NCBI GenBank assembly: GCA_024686055.1
Contig: JAIBDV010000070.1
Span: forward strand, 1 to 10,152
Reading direction: 5' to 3'
DNA from: Neptuniibacter sp.
GTDB taxonomy: Bacteria; Pseudomonadota; Gammaproteobacteria; Pseudomonadales; Balneatricaceae
Length of the DNA: 10,152 nucleotides
How positions within the stretch are numbered: position 1 is the first letter of the stretch; each line of letters opens with the position of its first letter. Positions 1 to 6,637 of this stretch are shown piece after piece. The position numbers and the translations under genes are program-made. The notes beneath the pieces were generated by a model that saw nothing but the letters and a program-made list of their open reading frames with translations, made no database searches and was not told the DNA's origin.

Positions 1-1517
1 AACAGCTGATCGTATTCGAGCCGGACCTCGCCATCCGGGTGGCCCAGCACGATAAATTTGCGCGCGCCGTCACGCTCACAGCGCAGTGCGGTATGGCCGG
101 TCAGCAGGTTTACGCCATCGGCGCGTAACGCAGCGGTTACCAGCGTGGCCACATCCTCATCTTCACGGGCCAACACCCGGCTGCCCCGCTCCACCTGCGT
201 CACCTCGCTGCCCAGTCGGGCAAAGCTCTGCGCCAGCTCACAGCCGATTGGCCCGCCGCCGAGCACCACCAGCCGTTTCGGTGCCTGCTCCAGTTCAGCA
301 AAACGCTGCCAGAGGGTATCGCTGGTCACATAGTCACTGTCTTCAATGCCAGGCAGTGGCGGCACAGCAGGCCGCGCACCGGTGGCTATCACAATGCTGC
401 GACTGGTCAGCCGTTCAGTGCGGCCATCCCCATGGCTGATTTCCACCGTCCAGGGGTCAATCAGCCGGGCATAGCCCTGCTTTACCTCAACGCCCAGCTG
501 AGTGTAACGCTCGATGCTGTCATGGGGCTCAATCGCTTTGATCACCTCATGCACCCGCTGCATCACCTTTTTAAAGGAGAATTCCTTAAACAAGAGCTCC
601 GGCACTGTGCCTTCCAGGCCATAGGCCTGGGCATGGCGCATCTGATGGGCGACCCGAGCACTTTTGATCAGCGCTTTACTCGGCACACAGCCATAGTTGA
701 GACAATCCCCGCCCATTTTACTGGCTTCCACCAGGGTCACTTTTGCCTTCACTGCCGCAGCGATATAGGCCGTTACCAGCCCCCCGGCCCCTGCACCGAT
801 GACCACAAGGTTGCGATCAAAGTGCGTCGGCCGCTGCCAGCGGGCGTAGTGGCGACGGCGCTGAACCAGGCTGACCAGGTAACGGGCCAGCAACGGGAAC
901 ACCCCCAGCAGCGCAAACGACAGCAGCAAACCCGGCGACACAATGCCCGCCAGGCTGTCGAGCTGCGCCAGCTGGGTGCCTGCGTTCACAAACACCAGGG
1001 TGCCCGCCAGCATTCCCAGCTGGCTGACCCAGTAAAAGGTGCGGGCACGGATAGCGGTCAGGCCCATCAGCAGGTTAATCAGGAAAAACGGGAATACCGG
1101 CACCAGCCGCAGGGTAAACAGATAAAAAGCGCCATCACGCTCAATGCCCTGATTCAGCGCTTTCAGGCGGCTGCCAAAGCGCCGTTGTACGCTGTCACGC
1201 AGCAGGTAACGGGCGGTAAAAAACGCCAGCGTCGCGCCAATACTGGAGGCAAACGACACCAGTACCATGCCCCACAGCAACCCGAACAAGGCCCCGGCGG
1301 CCAGGGTGAGGATGGCAGCACCGGGTAACGACAGCGCGGTGACGCCGATATAGAACAGCATAAACAGTCCAGCGACTTGCAGCGGCTGCTGATCTCGCCA
1401 TTGTTCGAACTCGCCCAGCCCGGCCTTAAGGCCTTCCAGGGTTAGCAGCAGGTGCAGATCAAATAAGTAGAAAGCAGCGGCCAGTAGCACCACCAGCACA
1501 AGGATAAGTTTTTTCAC
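1..1517 (-). CDS. VTT (TVP38/TMEM64) membrane domain fused to mercuric-reductase-like FAD/NAD(P) oxidoreductase (partial, C-terminus missing)
   Basis: The frame runs from a GTG at 1517 to the window edge, giving 505 codons without a stop. The start is preceded by AGGAGA five bases upstream. Residues about 1-230 are a VTT/SNARE-associated membrane domain: a hydrophobic N-terminus (KKLILVLVVLLAAAF), a GALFG element and the family-like FTLRLVPVFPFFLIN stretch. Residues about 237 onward are a class I pyridine nucleotide-disulfide oxidoreductase. They carry an FAD GxGxxG at 241-246 (GAGAGG), a redox-active CxxxxC pair at Cys272 and Cys277 (GGDCLNYGCVPSK) and an NAD(P)H GxGxxG at 420-425 (GGGPIG). 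The dimerisation domain lies beyond the edge; related flavoproteins suggest that about 200 more residues are missing. The gene starts 20 nt after the ArsS-like stop, so the two are almost surely co-transcribed. By family, the flavoprotein part should move electrons from NAD(P)H to a disulfide or metal(loid) substrate at the inner membrane. The substrate is unknown, and mercury is not implied because no merA neighbours are seen. Confidence 0.9.
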   Translation of the reverse strand, partial: MKKLILVLVVLLAAAFYLFDLHLLLTLEGLKAGLGEFEQWRDQQPLQVAGLFMLFYIGVTALSLPGAAILTLAAGALFGLLWGMVLVSFASSIGATLAFFTARYLLRDSVQRRFGSRLKALNQGIERDGAFYLFTLRLVPVFPFFLINLLMGLTAIRARTFYWVSQLGMLAGTLVFVNAGTQLAQLDSLAGIVSPGLLLSFALLGVFPLLARYLVSLVQRRRHYARWQRPTHFDRNLVVIGAGAGGLVTAYIAAAVKAKVTLVEASKMGGDCLNYGCVPSKALIKSARVAHQMRHAQAYGLEGTVPELLFKEFSFKKVMQRVHEVIKAIEPHDSIERYTQLGVEVKQGYARLIDPWTVEISHGDGRTERLTSRSIVIATGARPAVPPLPGIEDSDYVTSDTLWQRFAELEQAPKRLVVLGGGPIGCELAQSFARLGSEVTQVERGSRVLAREDEDVATLVTAALRADGVNLLTGHTALRCERDGARKFIVLGHPDGEVRLEYDQL

Positions 1518-1537
1518 GCGTTTCTCCTGAAGTGCGC

Positions 1538-2491
1538 TTAAAGTGCGCCGCCGCAACTGCTGCCCTGACCGGCGGTACAGCCGTAACAGTGGTCTGCAAC
1601 ATAAATAGACTCACCGGCAACATCCTGCTCAAGCAGATCACGCAGGTGTCGTGGTGGCTTGGCTGCCAGCGCGACCCCCAGTTGCTGGTTGAAATCGCAG
1701 TCATACAGGTTGCCTTGCCAGTCGACACTGATCAGCGATCGACACATTACCCCGGCCAGGTTTTCCGCCCGGTAGCTGGCTTTAAGCAGGTCGATATAGG
1801 GGGCAAACTCGCCTTTGGAGATCAGCATAGAACCAAAGCGCTGGATCGGCATATTGGCCAGCGCAAACAGCTGGTTAAACACAATGTCAAAATGCGTGGC
1901 CAGTTCGCGTTTATAATCCGCTTCCAGCGCAGTCTGTTCCGGTGGCAACACCGGCCCCTGGGGGTTATAGACCAGGTTCAGTTTCAGCTTGCTGTCGGGC
2001 TGGCCATAGCCCAGCGCGTTGAGCTGTTGCAGCCCGGCGATGCTTTTATCAAACACCCCTTTACCACGCTGTTTATCGACATTTTCCAGCGAGTAGCAAG
2101 GCAACGAGGCTTCGATCTCCACCTGGTTATCCGCCAGAAACCGGGCAAGATCCTGCTGACCTGGCTCAAACAGAATGGTCAGGTTACAGCGATCAATCAC
2201 CCGTACCCCCAGCGCCCGTGCCTTCACCACCAGTTCACGGAAGTTATCGTGCATCTCCGGTGCCCCACCGGTGAGGTCCAGAGTTTTAATGTTCCGTGAT
2301 TTCAGCACCTGCAGTACCCGCGCGATATCCTCTGCCGCCATCATCTCGGTGCGATTCGGCCCGGCATTCACATGGCAGTGCACACAACTGAGGTTACAGA
2401 GATAGCCCAGATTGACCTGAAGCGTGTCGGTGGTGGTACGAGAAATCGCTGGAAAGTCAGTCGCTTCAAGCAGGGGTAACGTCGGTAACAT
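1538..2491 (-). CDS. arsS: ArsS-like radical SAM/Cys-rich domain protein
   Basis: This is a 317-residue protein, close to the usual family length. The ATG at 2491 is chosen because AGGAG sits six bases upstream and the protein begins just before the radical SAM core. An in-frame extension to 2653 would overlap the anti-sigma gene and adds unconserved-looking sequence. The N-terminal radical SAM domain carries the CxxxCxxC [4Fe-4S] motif at Cys32, Cys36 and Cys39 (CNLSCVHCH), followed by the SAM-binding TGGAPEM at 74-80. The C-terminal third is Cys-rich (Cys250, 265, 302, 305 and 313) and ends in CTAGQGSSCGGAL, the hallmark tail of the radical SAM/Cys-rich (TIGR04167, DUF3641) family. Some members, named ArsS, are linked to arsenosugar synthesis by adding a 5'-deoxyadenosyl-derived group to a methylated arsenical. 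No arsM lies in view, so the substrate here is an inference from family. The gene is followed after 20 nt by the membrane flavoprotein and preceded by sigma and anti-sigma genes. Confidence 0.9.
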   Translation of the reverse strand: MLPTLPLLEATDFPAISRTTTDTLQVNLGYLCNLSCVHCHVNAGPNRTEMMAAEDIARVLQVLKSRNIKTLDLTGGAPEMHDNFRELVVKARALGVRVIDRCNLTILFEPGQQDLARFLADNQVEIEASLPCYSLENVDKQRGKGVFDKSIAGLQQLNALGYGQPDSKLKLNLVYNPQGPVLPPEQTALEADYKRELATHFDIVFNQLFALANMPIQRFGSMLISKGEFAPYIDLLKASYRAENLAGVMCRSLISVDWQGNLYDCDFNQQLGVALAAKPPRHLRDLLEQDVAGESIYVADHCYGCTAGQGSSCGGAL

Positions 2492-2540
2492 AGTGGCTCC
2501 TGGTGGGGAAATCAGCTCAGTATTATGAGTGCTATAGAGA

Positions 2541-2569
2541 TTAGTCGGCGCTGGGGGCGGATTCTTACA
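2541..2569 (-). promoter_or_regulatory. Candidate ECF-type promoter upstream of the ArsS-like gene
   Basis: Read on the minus strand, the gap holds TGTAAGAAT (complement of 2561-2569) and CGACTAA (complement of 2541-2547). About 16 bases separate a TGTAAG-type -35 from the -10. The arrangement resembles ECF sigma promoters rather than sigma-70 ones. A strongly AT-rich tract at 2581-2600 sits just upstream, where an UP element would lie. Transcription would start roughly 40 nt before the ArsS-like ATG. No matching pair of boxes was found before the sigma gene itself. The assignment rests on pattern resemblance and position only. Confidence 0.35.
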
Positions 2570-2618
2570 GGCAGGCAGAAATATTTTTAAAAAAATAAAA
2601 GACGGTGCTGTAGCGGCA

Positions 2619-2813
2619 TTAATTCTCGGGTTCGTCCGGCTGCCCCTTGGCATAGCTCTGGGCGAGCTGGCGCAAGGTGCCCATCTGGCCCTGAAAGCGA
2701 CGGCAGCTGGTACACATCAGAGTATGAAATTTCAGTGAAGAACGCTCGGCAACCGTTAATGGCCGCTCCTGCCCATCGGATAATAACCGGGTGGCCTGTT
2801 TACAATTCATCAT
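2619..2813 (-). CDS. Small zf-HC2-type anti-sigma factor
   Basis: This 64-residue soluble protein has the zinc-binding pattern of ZAS/zf-HC2 anti-sigma factors: Cys4, then His30-x3-Cys34-x2-Cys37 (HTLMCTSC). It has no membrane segment, so it would act in the cytoplasm. The ATG at 2813 is preferred because GAGGG lies nine bases upstream. A GTG at 2819, whose G overlaps the sigma stop (GTGA), and an ATG at 2810 are alternatives that change only two or one residues. Every option keeps it translationally coupled to the sigma gene. By family it binds and holds the ECF-like sigma factor, and loss of zinc or oxidation of the cysteines often releases the sigma factor; the signal here is not known. 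A 127-nt AT-rich gap follows before the ArsS-like gene. Confidence 0.85.
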   Translation of the reverse strand: MMNCKQATRLLSDGQERPLTVAERSSLKFHTLMCTSCRRFQGQMGTLRQLAQSYAKGQPDEPEN

Positions 2814-2815
2814 CT

Positions 2816-3442
2816 TCACTTGCCCTCGCTGAACCAGTTATTTTCCAGACAGTCCCGTAGCCGTAAGCGCGCACGGTACAGCACCACATGCAGGTTAGAC
2901 ACCGTGATCGCCTCCTGCGCGCAGATCTCATCACTGCTTAGTTCCAGAAACTCCCGCATCATAAACAGCCGCGCCTGCAGCGCAGGCAAGCAATTGAGGC
3001 AGGCATCAAAGGTACGCCAGAAGTGTGCATCTTCCATGGTCTGTTCCGGCTGCTGCCAGCGGGCAGGCCTGGCCCCCCGCTGCCAGCGGCCCTTGTGATC
3101 AAACCGGCTGTCGTCAGCCTCATCGTCATCCAGCTGCACTGCCGCCACCGCCTGATCCGCTTTGTGCCTGCGTCGCAGGGTGTCGGTGATTTTGTGCTTG
3201 AGAATGGCAAACACCCAGGTTTTCAGGGCCGCCTGGCGGTTAAAGGCTGCACTGTTTTTCAGCGCCCCTTCCAGCGCCTCCTGCACCGCATCTTCCGCTT
3301 GCGAGCGATCCGCCAGCTGCAGCACCGCGAACTTCAACATCTGCGCACGCAGGTCTGCCAGAAACACCGGGCAGGCCAGCGCGGCAGGCGGTTGCTCAGG
3401 CACTGACCCCAAGGGGTCAAACGCCGAGGATGGATTACTCAT
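2816..3442 (-). CDS. RNA polymerase sigma-70 family (ECF-like) sigma factor
   Basis: This 208-residue protein has sigma region 2 at about 28-94, where DAVQEALEGAL and the basic TDTLRRRHK are typical, and region 4 at about 143-200 with a helix-turn-helix (SSDEICAQEAITVSNLHVVL). An acidic, low-complexity linker (LDDDEADDS, 104-112) joins them. There is no region 1 or 3, as in ECF factors. The overall form matches the family described as TIGR02943, which is commonly paired with a tiny zinc anti-sigma gene, as here. The ATG at 3442 directly follows an in-frame TGA, so it is the furthest possible start. No good Shine-Dalgarno sequence precedes it, which leaves a GTG at codon 14 as an alternative. 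The protein probably directs transcription of the downstream radical SAM and flavoprotein genes; this is inferred from gene order. Confidence 0.88.
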   Translation of the reverse strand: MSNPSSAFDPLGSVPEQPPAALACPVFLADLRAQMLKFAVLQLADRSQAEDAVQEALEGALKNSAAFNRQAALKTWVFAILKHKITDTLRRRHKADQAVAAVQLDDDEADDSRFDHKGRWQRGARPARWQQPEQTMEDAHFWRTFDACLNCLPALQARLFMMREFLELSSDEICAQEAITVSNLHVVLYRARLRLRDCLENNWFSEGK

Positions 3443-3540
3443 TCAGTCAGGTTCGCTATGTCGCTAATCGATAACGCTATGATGCCAGCAGGCCGACCTG
3501 GCGACCAGTCTGATTGGGGCACATATAAACAACCCCGCAA

Positions 3541-3783
3541 TCACATGCCTCGCAACCGGACAGCCCACATTCCCAGGCCAAAAACCAATCCCATCACCAA
3601 AGCAGACAACATTTCCAACAACAGTGTCTCCATTCCCGCCGATACGGTTTCAGGCAATACCAGCAGATCAACCCCCATACGCGGCAACACATAACTGGAC
3701 AAAAAGTTGAGCCCAGCAAATGGCAAACCGTATTTTGCGATGGTTCTGACGGGTTGGTGAGCTGGCGTTACTCCCTTTGTCAT
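3541..3783 (-). CDS. Small hypothetical membrane protein
   Basis: This 80-residue protein is not recognised. The ATG at 3783 has AGGAG five bases upstream, which argues that the gene is real. The C-terminal part (about residues 52-75, LLLEMLSALVMGLVFGLGMW) is a clear hydrophobic helix ending in a basic VRLRGM tail. A weaker hydrophobic stretch lies at about 18-45, so one or two membrane spans are likely. There are no cysteines or histidine-rich motifs. The gene lies 98 nt upstream of the sigma gene on the same strand and is divergent from the dioxygenase gene. Membership in the sigma operon is possible but not shown. Confidence 0.6.
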   Translation of the reverse strand: MTKGVTPAHQPVRTIAKYGLPFAGLNFLSSYVLPRMGVDLLVLPETVSAGMETLLLEMLSALVMGLVFGLGMWAVRLRGM

Positions 3784-3982
3784 AAATGCTCCTGCAAAAA
3801 ATATTCAAACCAGAGCAACGACTGATCGTTGCAGTAAATAGCTGTCCTTAACGGGGAGATTTTGCCCGTCCGTTAGCGGTTGTCAGGCAGGGCCAGGCAC
3901 GATAACGTAATCCCGCATACTCACCAAAGATTCAATAACCTTGAGCCATTACGTTCCTGATAAGGCTAAACAAGGAAGTACC
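3784..3982. promoter_or_regulatory. Divergent intergenic region with two inverted repeats
   Basis: This gap separates two divergently read genes and must hold promoters for both, but no convincing -35/-10 pair was seen. Two inverted repeats are visible. TAACGG at 3849-3854 pairs with CCGTTA at 3870-3875. AACGTAAT at 3904-3911 is repeated inverted as ATTACGTT at 3948-3955, with 36 bases between. Neither has a T-run, so terminators are unlikely and operator half-sites are the better guess. The second pair ends 27 bases before the dioxygenase start. No RNA gene or ORF with support is present. Confidence 0.3.
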
Positions 3983-4903
3983 GTGACAAACTACACGATA
4001 TCAGAAGAACTCAAAGAACAGCTCCGAACCAAAGGCTATATTCGTCTTGAAAATGCCGTCCCGCCAGCCCTGTTAAAAGAGTGGCAAGCGCTGGGTAAAA
4101 AGCTCGAAGCAAGTGCGATGTCTGCACATACTGAAGGCCAGCAGCTGCATGGCTCCTGTGTTATCAAAGACCCCATTGGTCCCCGCCTGATGCGGTACAA
4201 TGATATTCACCTGATCCAGACACAGGCATCACTTGACCTGTTAGCCTGCCCAGCCATGATGGCCATTGCCCGAGAACTGTGCGGGCGCGGCGCAGTGCCG
4301 ATTCAGATGGATCTGCTGTATAAACACCAGCATCCGCATCCGATAGTCAAATGGCATCAGGATGCCCAGCATTCGCGCAGTTATCCCTACCTCAATATCG
4401 GCATCTATCTTGATGATGCACCGACAAACGACGGCTGTTTACGTTACGTTGCAGACACCCAGCATGAGCAACTGGATATTGAGCAGCTATCCCGCGATCA
4501 CGGCTGGGACGTACCCGGTGTAGTAGAACAACCCGCCAAAGCCGGTGATATTCTGATTCAGGACATGATGATTCTGCATGGCTCACAGCCCAAACGAACC
4601 CCTGGAGTGCGTCGCACCATCTATGTTGAATGTCGTCCCATTGCAGGCATCCTCGAAAGCCAGGCACAAAGCCCCGAATGGGCAGAACTACGCCGGGACT
4701 GGATGGCCACCGTACTGCGTCGTGCCGACAACAGTGACTGGCCTCAGGAATGGTTAAACGACTACCCCGACCCGATAAAAAGCGATACAGAGGTGATGCG
4801 AGCCATTGAAGCTAACCACGAGCCCTCCATTCCCGGTGTCTGGGAGACCTTCCCGGTAGAGCGCCCCGACTACCCGGTACCTGCCGATATGAAAGACTGG
4901 TAA
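3983..4903 (+). CDS. Phytanoyl-CoA dioxygenase (PhyH) family Fe(II)/2-oxoglutarate oxygenase
   Basis: This 306-residue protein is a normal length for PhyH-family enzymes. The GTG at 3983 is chosen because AAGGAAG lies four bases upstream; an in-frame TTG at 3941 has no ribosome binding site. The iron facial triad is intact: His125 and Asp127 (WHQDAQH) and His199 (MMILHGSQP). Arg210, eleven residues after the distal histidine, is the expected 2-oxoglutarate anchor, as in human PhyH. Because the aspartate is present, it should be a hydroxylase rather than a halogenase. The ectoine hydroxylase signature is not visible. The substrate cannot be told: the family covers phytanoyl-CoA, phosphonates, ectoine and many natural products, and no pathway genes are adjacent. 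It is a cytoplasmic enzyme with no signal peptide, and probably a single-gene transcript ending at the hairpin just downstream. Confidence 0.88.
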   Translation: MTNYTISEELKEQLRTKGYIRLENAVPPALLKEWQALGKKLEASAMSAHTEGQQLHGSCVIKDPIGPRLMRYNDIHLIQTQASLDLLACPAMMAIARELCGRGAVPIQMDLLYKHQHPHPIVKWHQDAQHSRSYPYLNIGIYLDDAPTNDGCLRYVADTQHEQLDIEQLSRDHGWDVPGVVEQPAKAGDILIQDMMILHGSQPKRTPGVRRTIYVECRPIAGILESQAQSPEWAELRRDWMATVLRRADNSDWPQEWLNDYPDPIKSDTEVMRAIEANHEPSIPGVWETFPVERPDYPVPADMKDW

Positions 4904-4914
4904 GACAACAGACA

Positions 4915-4949
4915 CGCCAATGCCCATCAGCAGCTGACGGGCATTGGCG
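4915..4949. terminator. Probable bidirectional hairpin terminator between convergent genes
   Basis: An 11-bp perfect stem (CGCCAATGCCC at 4915-4925 with GGGCATTGGCG at 4939-4949) is extended, after one A/C mismatch, by a TCAG/CTGA inner stem around a CAG loop. It starts 12 nt after the dioxygenase stop and lies 37 nt beyond the stop of the convergent gene. On the minus strand the hairpin is followed by a T-rich stretch (TGTCTGTTGTCTT), which fits an intrinsic terminator. On the plus strand no T-run follows, so termination there is less certain. Confidence 0.7.
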
Positions 4950-4985
4950 CAAAGCAAGCAAACAGTCGTCTTCCGGTCGCGTGGC

Positions 4986-5573
4986 TCAGTTCTGGTTACC
5001 ATTGAGCAGGTAATCCCGTGAGCCGGTAGTGCTCTTGCCATACTGCCACTGGTCATTGGCCTGAATATTGGTGTTGTTACCACCCTGGTAACCGGACTGG
5101 TTGCCACCGATCTGGCTGCCATACAAGCTCAGGTTGCCTTTGTAAGTATCACCGCTATGGCTGCTGGAGCTGGGTGACAGCAGGTTCAAGCCGCTCTGGC
5201 CATGGCTGCGGCTATCCGCGCTGCTCATGCCCACTGTGGTGCTGCCCTGGCCCTGGTTCATCTGGTGGCCGGTATCACCCGCACTATTACTGGCCCCCTG
5301 ACTAACCGTGCTGCTGTACTTACGTTTCTGGTTGTAGGTCTGGCGGGCATTGAGATCATCACGGTTATAGGTGTAGCGATGGTCCTTACGCTCCCAGCTG
5401 CGTTTGCTGTTATCCACGTTGGTGTGGGTGCGCTGGTTCAGTTTATAGCTGTTGCTGATATCAATGTTCGGGCTGTATTTACGAATCTCGATATCGCCCG
5501 CCTGCACAGCGGCTGCGCCCAGGGTAACAGTTGCAATGATGGCGGCCAGGGTAGCGTGTTTAAACAGTGTCAT
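4986..5573 (-). CDS. Secreted Gly/Ser/Asn/Gln-rich protein of unknown function
   Basis: This 195-residue protein is not recognised. The ATG at 5573 has a near-perfect AGGAGGAGAG six bases upstream, a sign of strong translation. The protein starts with a Sec signal peptide (MTLFKHATLAAIIATV) with likely cleavage after AVQA at residue 25. The mature part has two zones. Residues about 26-90 are polar and rich in Arg, Lys, Asn and Tyr (for example SWERKDHRYTYNRDD). Residues about 90-195 are low complexity, rich in Ser, Gly, Gln and Asn, and include GSQIGGNQSGYQGGNNTNI. That stretch weakly recalls the Gln/Asn/Gly spacing of curlin-type repeats, but no csg gene is near and the repeats are not regular. 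There are no cysteines. A periplasmic or extracellular surface, adhesive or matrix role is a guess. It ends at the shared hairpin terminator. Confidence 0.75.
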   Translation of the reverse strand: MTLFKHATLAAIIATVTLGAAAVQAGDIEIRKYSPNIDISNSYKLNQRTHTNVDNSKRSWERKDHRYTYNRDDLNARQTYNQKRKYSSTVSQGASNSAGDTGHQMNQGQGSTTVGMSSADSRSHGQSGLNLLSPSSSSHSGDTYKGNLSLYGSQIGGNQSGYQGGNNTNIQANDQWQYGKSTTGSRDYLLNGNQN

Positions 5574-5698
5574 GGTGATCTCTCCTCCTGCAGCGGCGCA
5601 GGCGTGTTGTTTTGGGTTCAACTGTGAGTCACAGGCAAGGAGGGAGAGGGTTCAAAGTTTCTGCTTAATTTTTTGATCTGGGGGAATAACACAGCAAG
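5574..5698. other. Intergenic leader of the secreted-protein gene
   Basis: This 125-nt gap separates two minus-strand genes. It holds the strong ribosome binding site of the downstream secreted-protein gene and an A/T-rich patch near 5661-5675. No terminator for the cytochrome gene and no clear promoter hexamers were seen, so read-through from the cytochrome gene and a separate promoter are both possible. Confidence 0.3.
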
Positions 5699-6637
5699 TC
5701 AGCGACGTCTCAGCCGTTCAACCTCAACTGTTGCCGCCTTGCCCAGCCGACCACGCACCTGGACATAATCACCAGGGCCTGGCGACTTGTCGATGCGGGT
5801 CCCCGCGCTGATGGATAAAGGAAGCCCATCCAGCTGCCAGCCTGGGCCGAGTGTGCCGTGCAGGCGCACGGCAGCCCCTTCGGGAATCACCGCTACCCGG
5901 CCCTGGGCATTACGTGCCCCCTGAGCCACCCAGACTTCGATCAGCTGAATCTCTTCGTCAGAAAGATATGGCCCATTCAGCGGCATTCGAGGCCGGGCCT
6001 GACCCCGGATGCGACGGATCAGTTCACTCGCCTCTGGCCTGCCCGGCACCACACGGACACGGTCGTGGCTGGCAAGGGTCGCCCGATACGATGTTAATCG
6101 ATAGCCTTCAGGCGCGCGGCCCAGCAACCCGCCATCGGTATGGCAGCTGGCGCAACGCGTGGCAAAGACCGGTGCAACATGCAGATAGGTCACCACCTCT
6201 CCAGGTGCTGGTCGTCGCGGCTGAATGTTCTCGGGAGCCTCGACGCTGGTTACATCACCACGCGGCAAGCCAGTCGCAATCCAGCGTTCAAACCGGGCAA
6301 TCTCTGTGGCGGACAGGAACGGGGGACCGGTCATCGGCATTCTTGGCAGGCGGCTCCCCTTCAGACGGCGGATCAGTTCACTCGCCGCAGGCTGGCCTGC
6401 TTTCACGACCGGCCCTGAGCGACCGCCCTTGAGCAGTGAGTCAAAACTATCCAGCCTCAGGTTAGCCGCAGCAGCCTCACCGGAATGACACATCACACAC
6501 CGCTGAGCAAGCACCGGCGCGAGCATCTCATAGGTCACGATTTCGCCTGCCTCAAGCGCTACCGAACCCGTAACAGACAGGGAGGCCGCCAGAACAGCCA
6601 ACAGAAAAGAACAGGAATAACGGCTTCGTGAATCCAA
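5699..6637 (-). CDS. Exported di-haem c-type cytochrome with duplicated haem domain
   Basis: This 312-residue protein begins at a TTG at 6637, preceded by AAAGGGG. No ATG or GTG is available between this codon and the upstream in-frame stop that would keep the signal peptide. Residues 1-30 form a Sec signal (CSFLLAVLAASLSVTG), placing the protein in the periplasm or on a membrane surface. Two CxxCH haem sites are seen, at 47-51 (CVMCH) and 162-166 (CASCH). Likely methionine ligands are at 100/102 (PRMPMTGP) and 218 (PRMPLNGP). The two haem units, about 32-125 and 147-240, are an internal duplication: GEIVTYEMLAPVLAQRC matches GEVVTYLHVAPVFATRC, and both contain a SELIRR element. Residues about 247-308 form a small beta-rich domain resembling DUF5666. 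It is probably an electron carrier or an accessory subunit of an unseen redox enzyme; no partner gene is adjacent. Confidence 0.85.
   Translation of the reverse strand: MDSRSRYSCSFLLAVLAASLSVTGSVALEAGEIVTYEMLAPVLAQRCVMCHSGEAAAANLRLDSFDSLLKGGRSGPVVKAGQPAASELIRRLKGSRLPRMPMTGPPFLSATEIARFERWIATGLPRGDVTSVEAPENIQPRRPAPGEVVTYLHVAPVFATRCASCHTDGGLLGRAPEGYRLTSYRATLASHDRVRVVPGRPEASELIRRIRGQARPRMPLNGPYLSDEEIQLIEVWVAQGARNAQGRVAVIPEGAAVRLHGTLGPGWQLDGLPLSISAGTRIDKSPGPGDYVQVRGRLGKAATVEVERLRRR

Noticed and set aside
432..1328. Long plus-strand open frame (298 codons)
   Set aside because: It lies antisense to the VTT-flavoprotein gene, which has clear domains and motifs. Its protein is Gln/His/Arg-rich with no recognisable domain.
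1532..2299. Plus-strand open frame (255 codons)
   Set aside because: It is antisense to the ArsS-like gene, whose Cys motifs and ribosome binding site are convincing. It has no domain and no good ribosome binding site.
2492..2653. N-terminal extension of the ArsS-like protein to 2653
   Set aside because: It would overlap the anti-sigma gene and cover the candidate promoter. The ATG at 2491 has a well-spaced AGGAG and starts next to the radical SAM core.
3849..3875. Inverted repeat TAACGG/CCGTTA as a terminator
   Set aside because: It lies upstream of both divergent genes, has no T-run and has only a short stem; an operator is the most that can be said.
3941..3982. TTG start for the PhyH protein at 3941
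   Set aside because: It has no ribosome binding site, whereas the GTG at 3983 has AAGGAAG four bases upstream.
5851..6432. Plus-strand open frame (193 codons) opposite the cytochrome gene
   Set aside because: It is antisense to a gene with two haem-binding motifs and a signal peptide, and it has no recognisable content.
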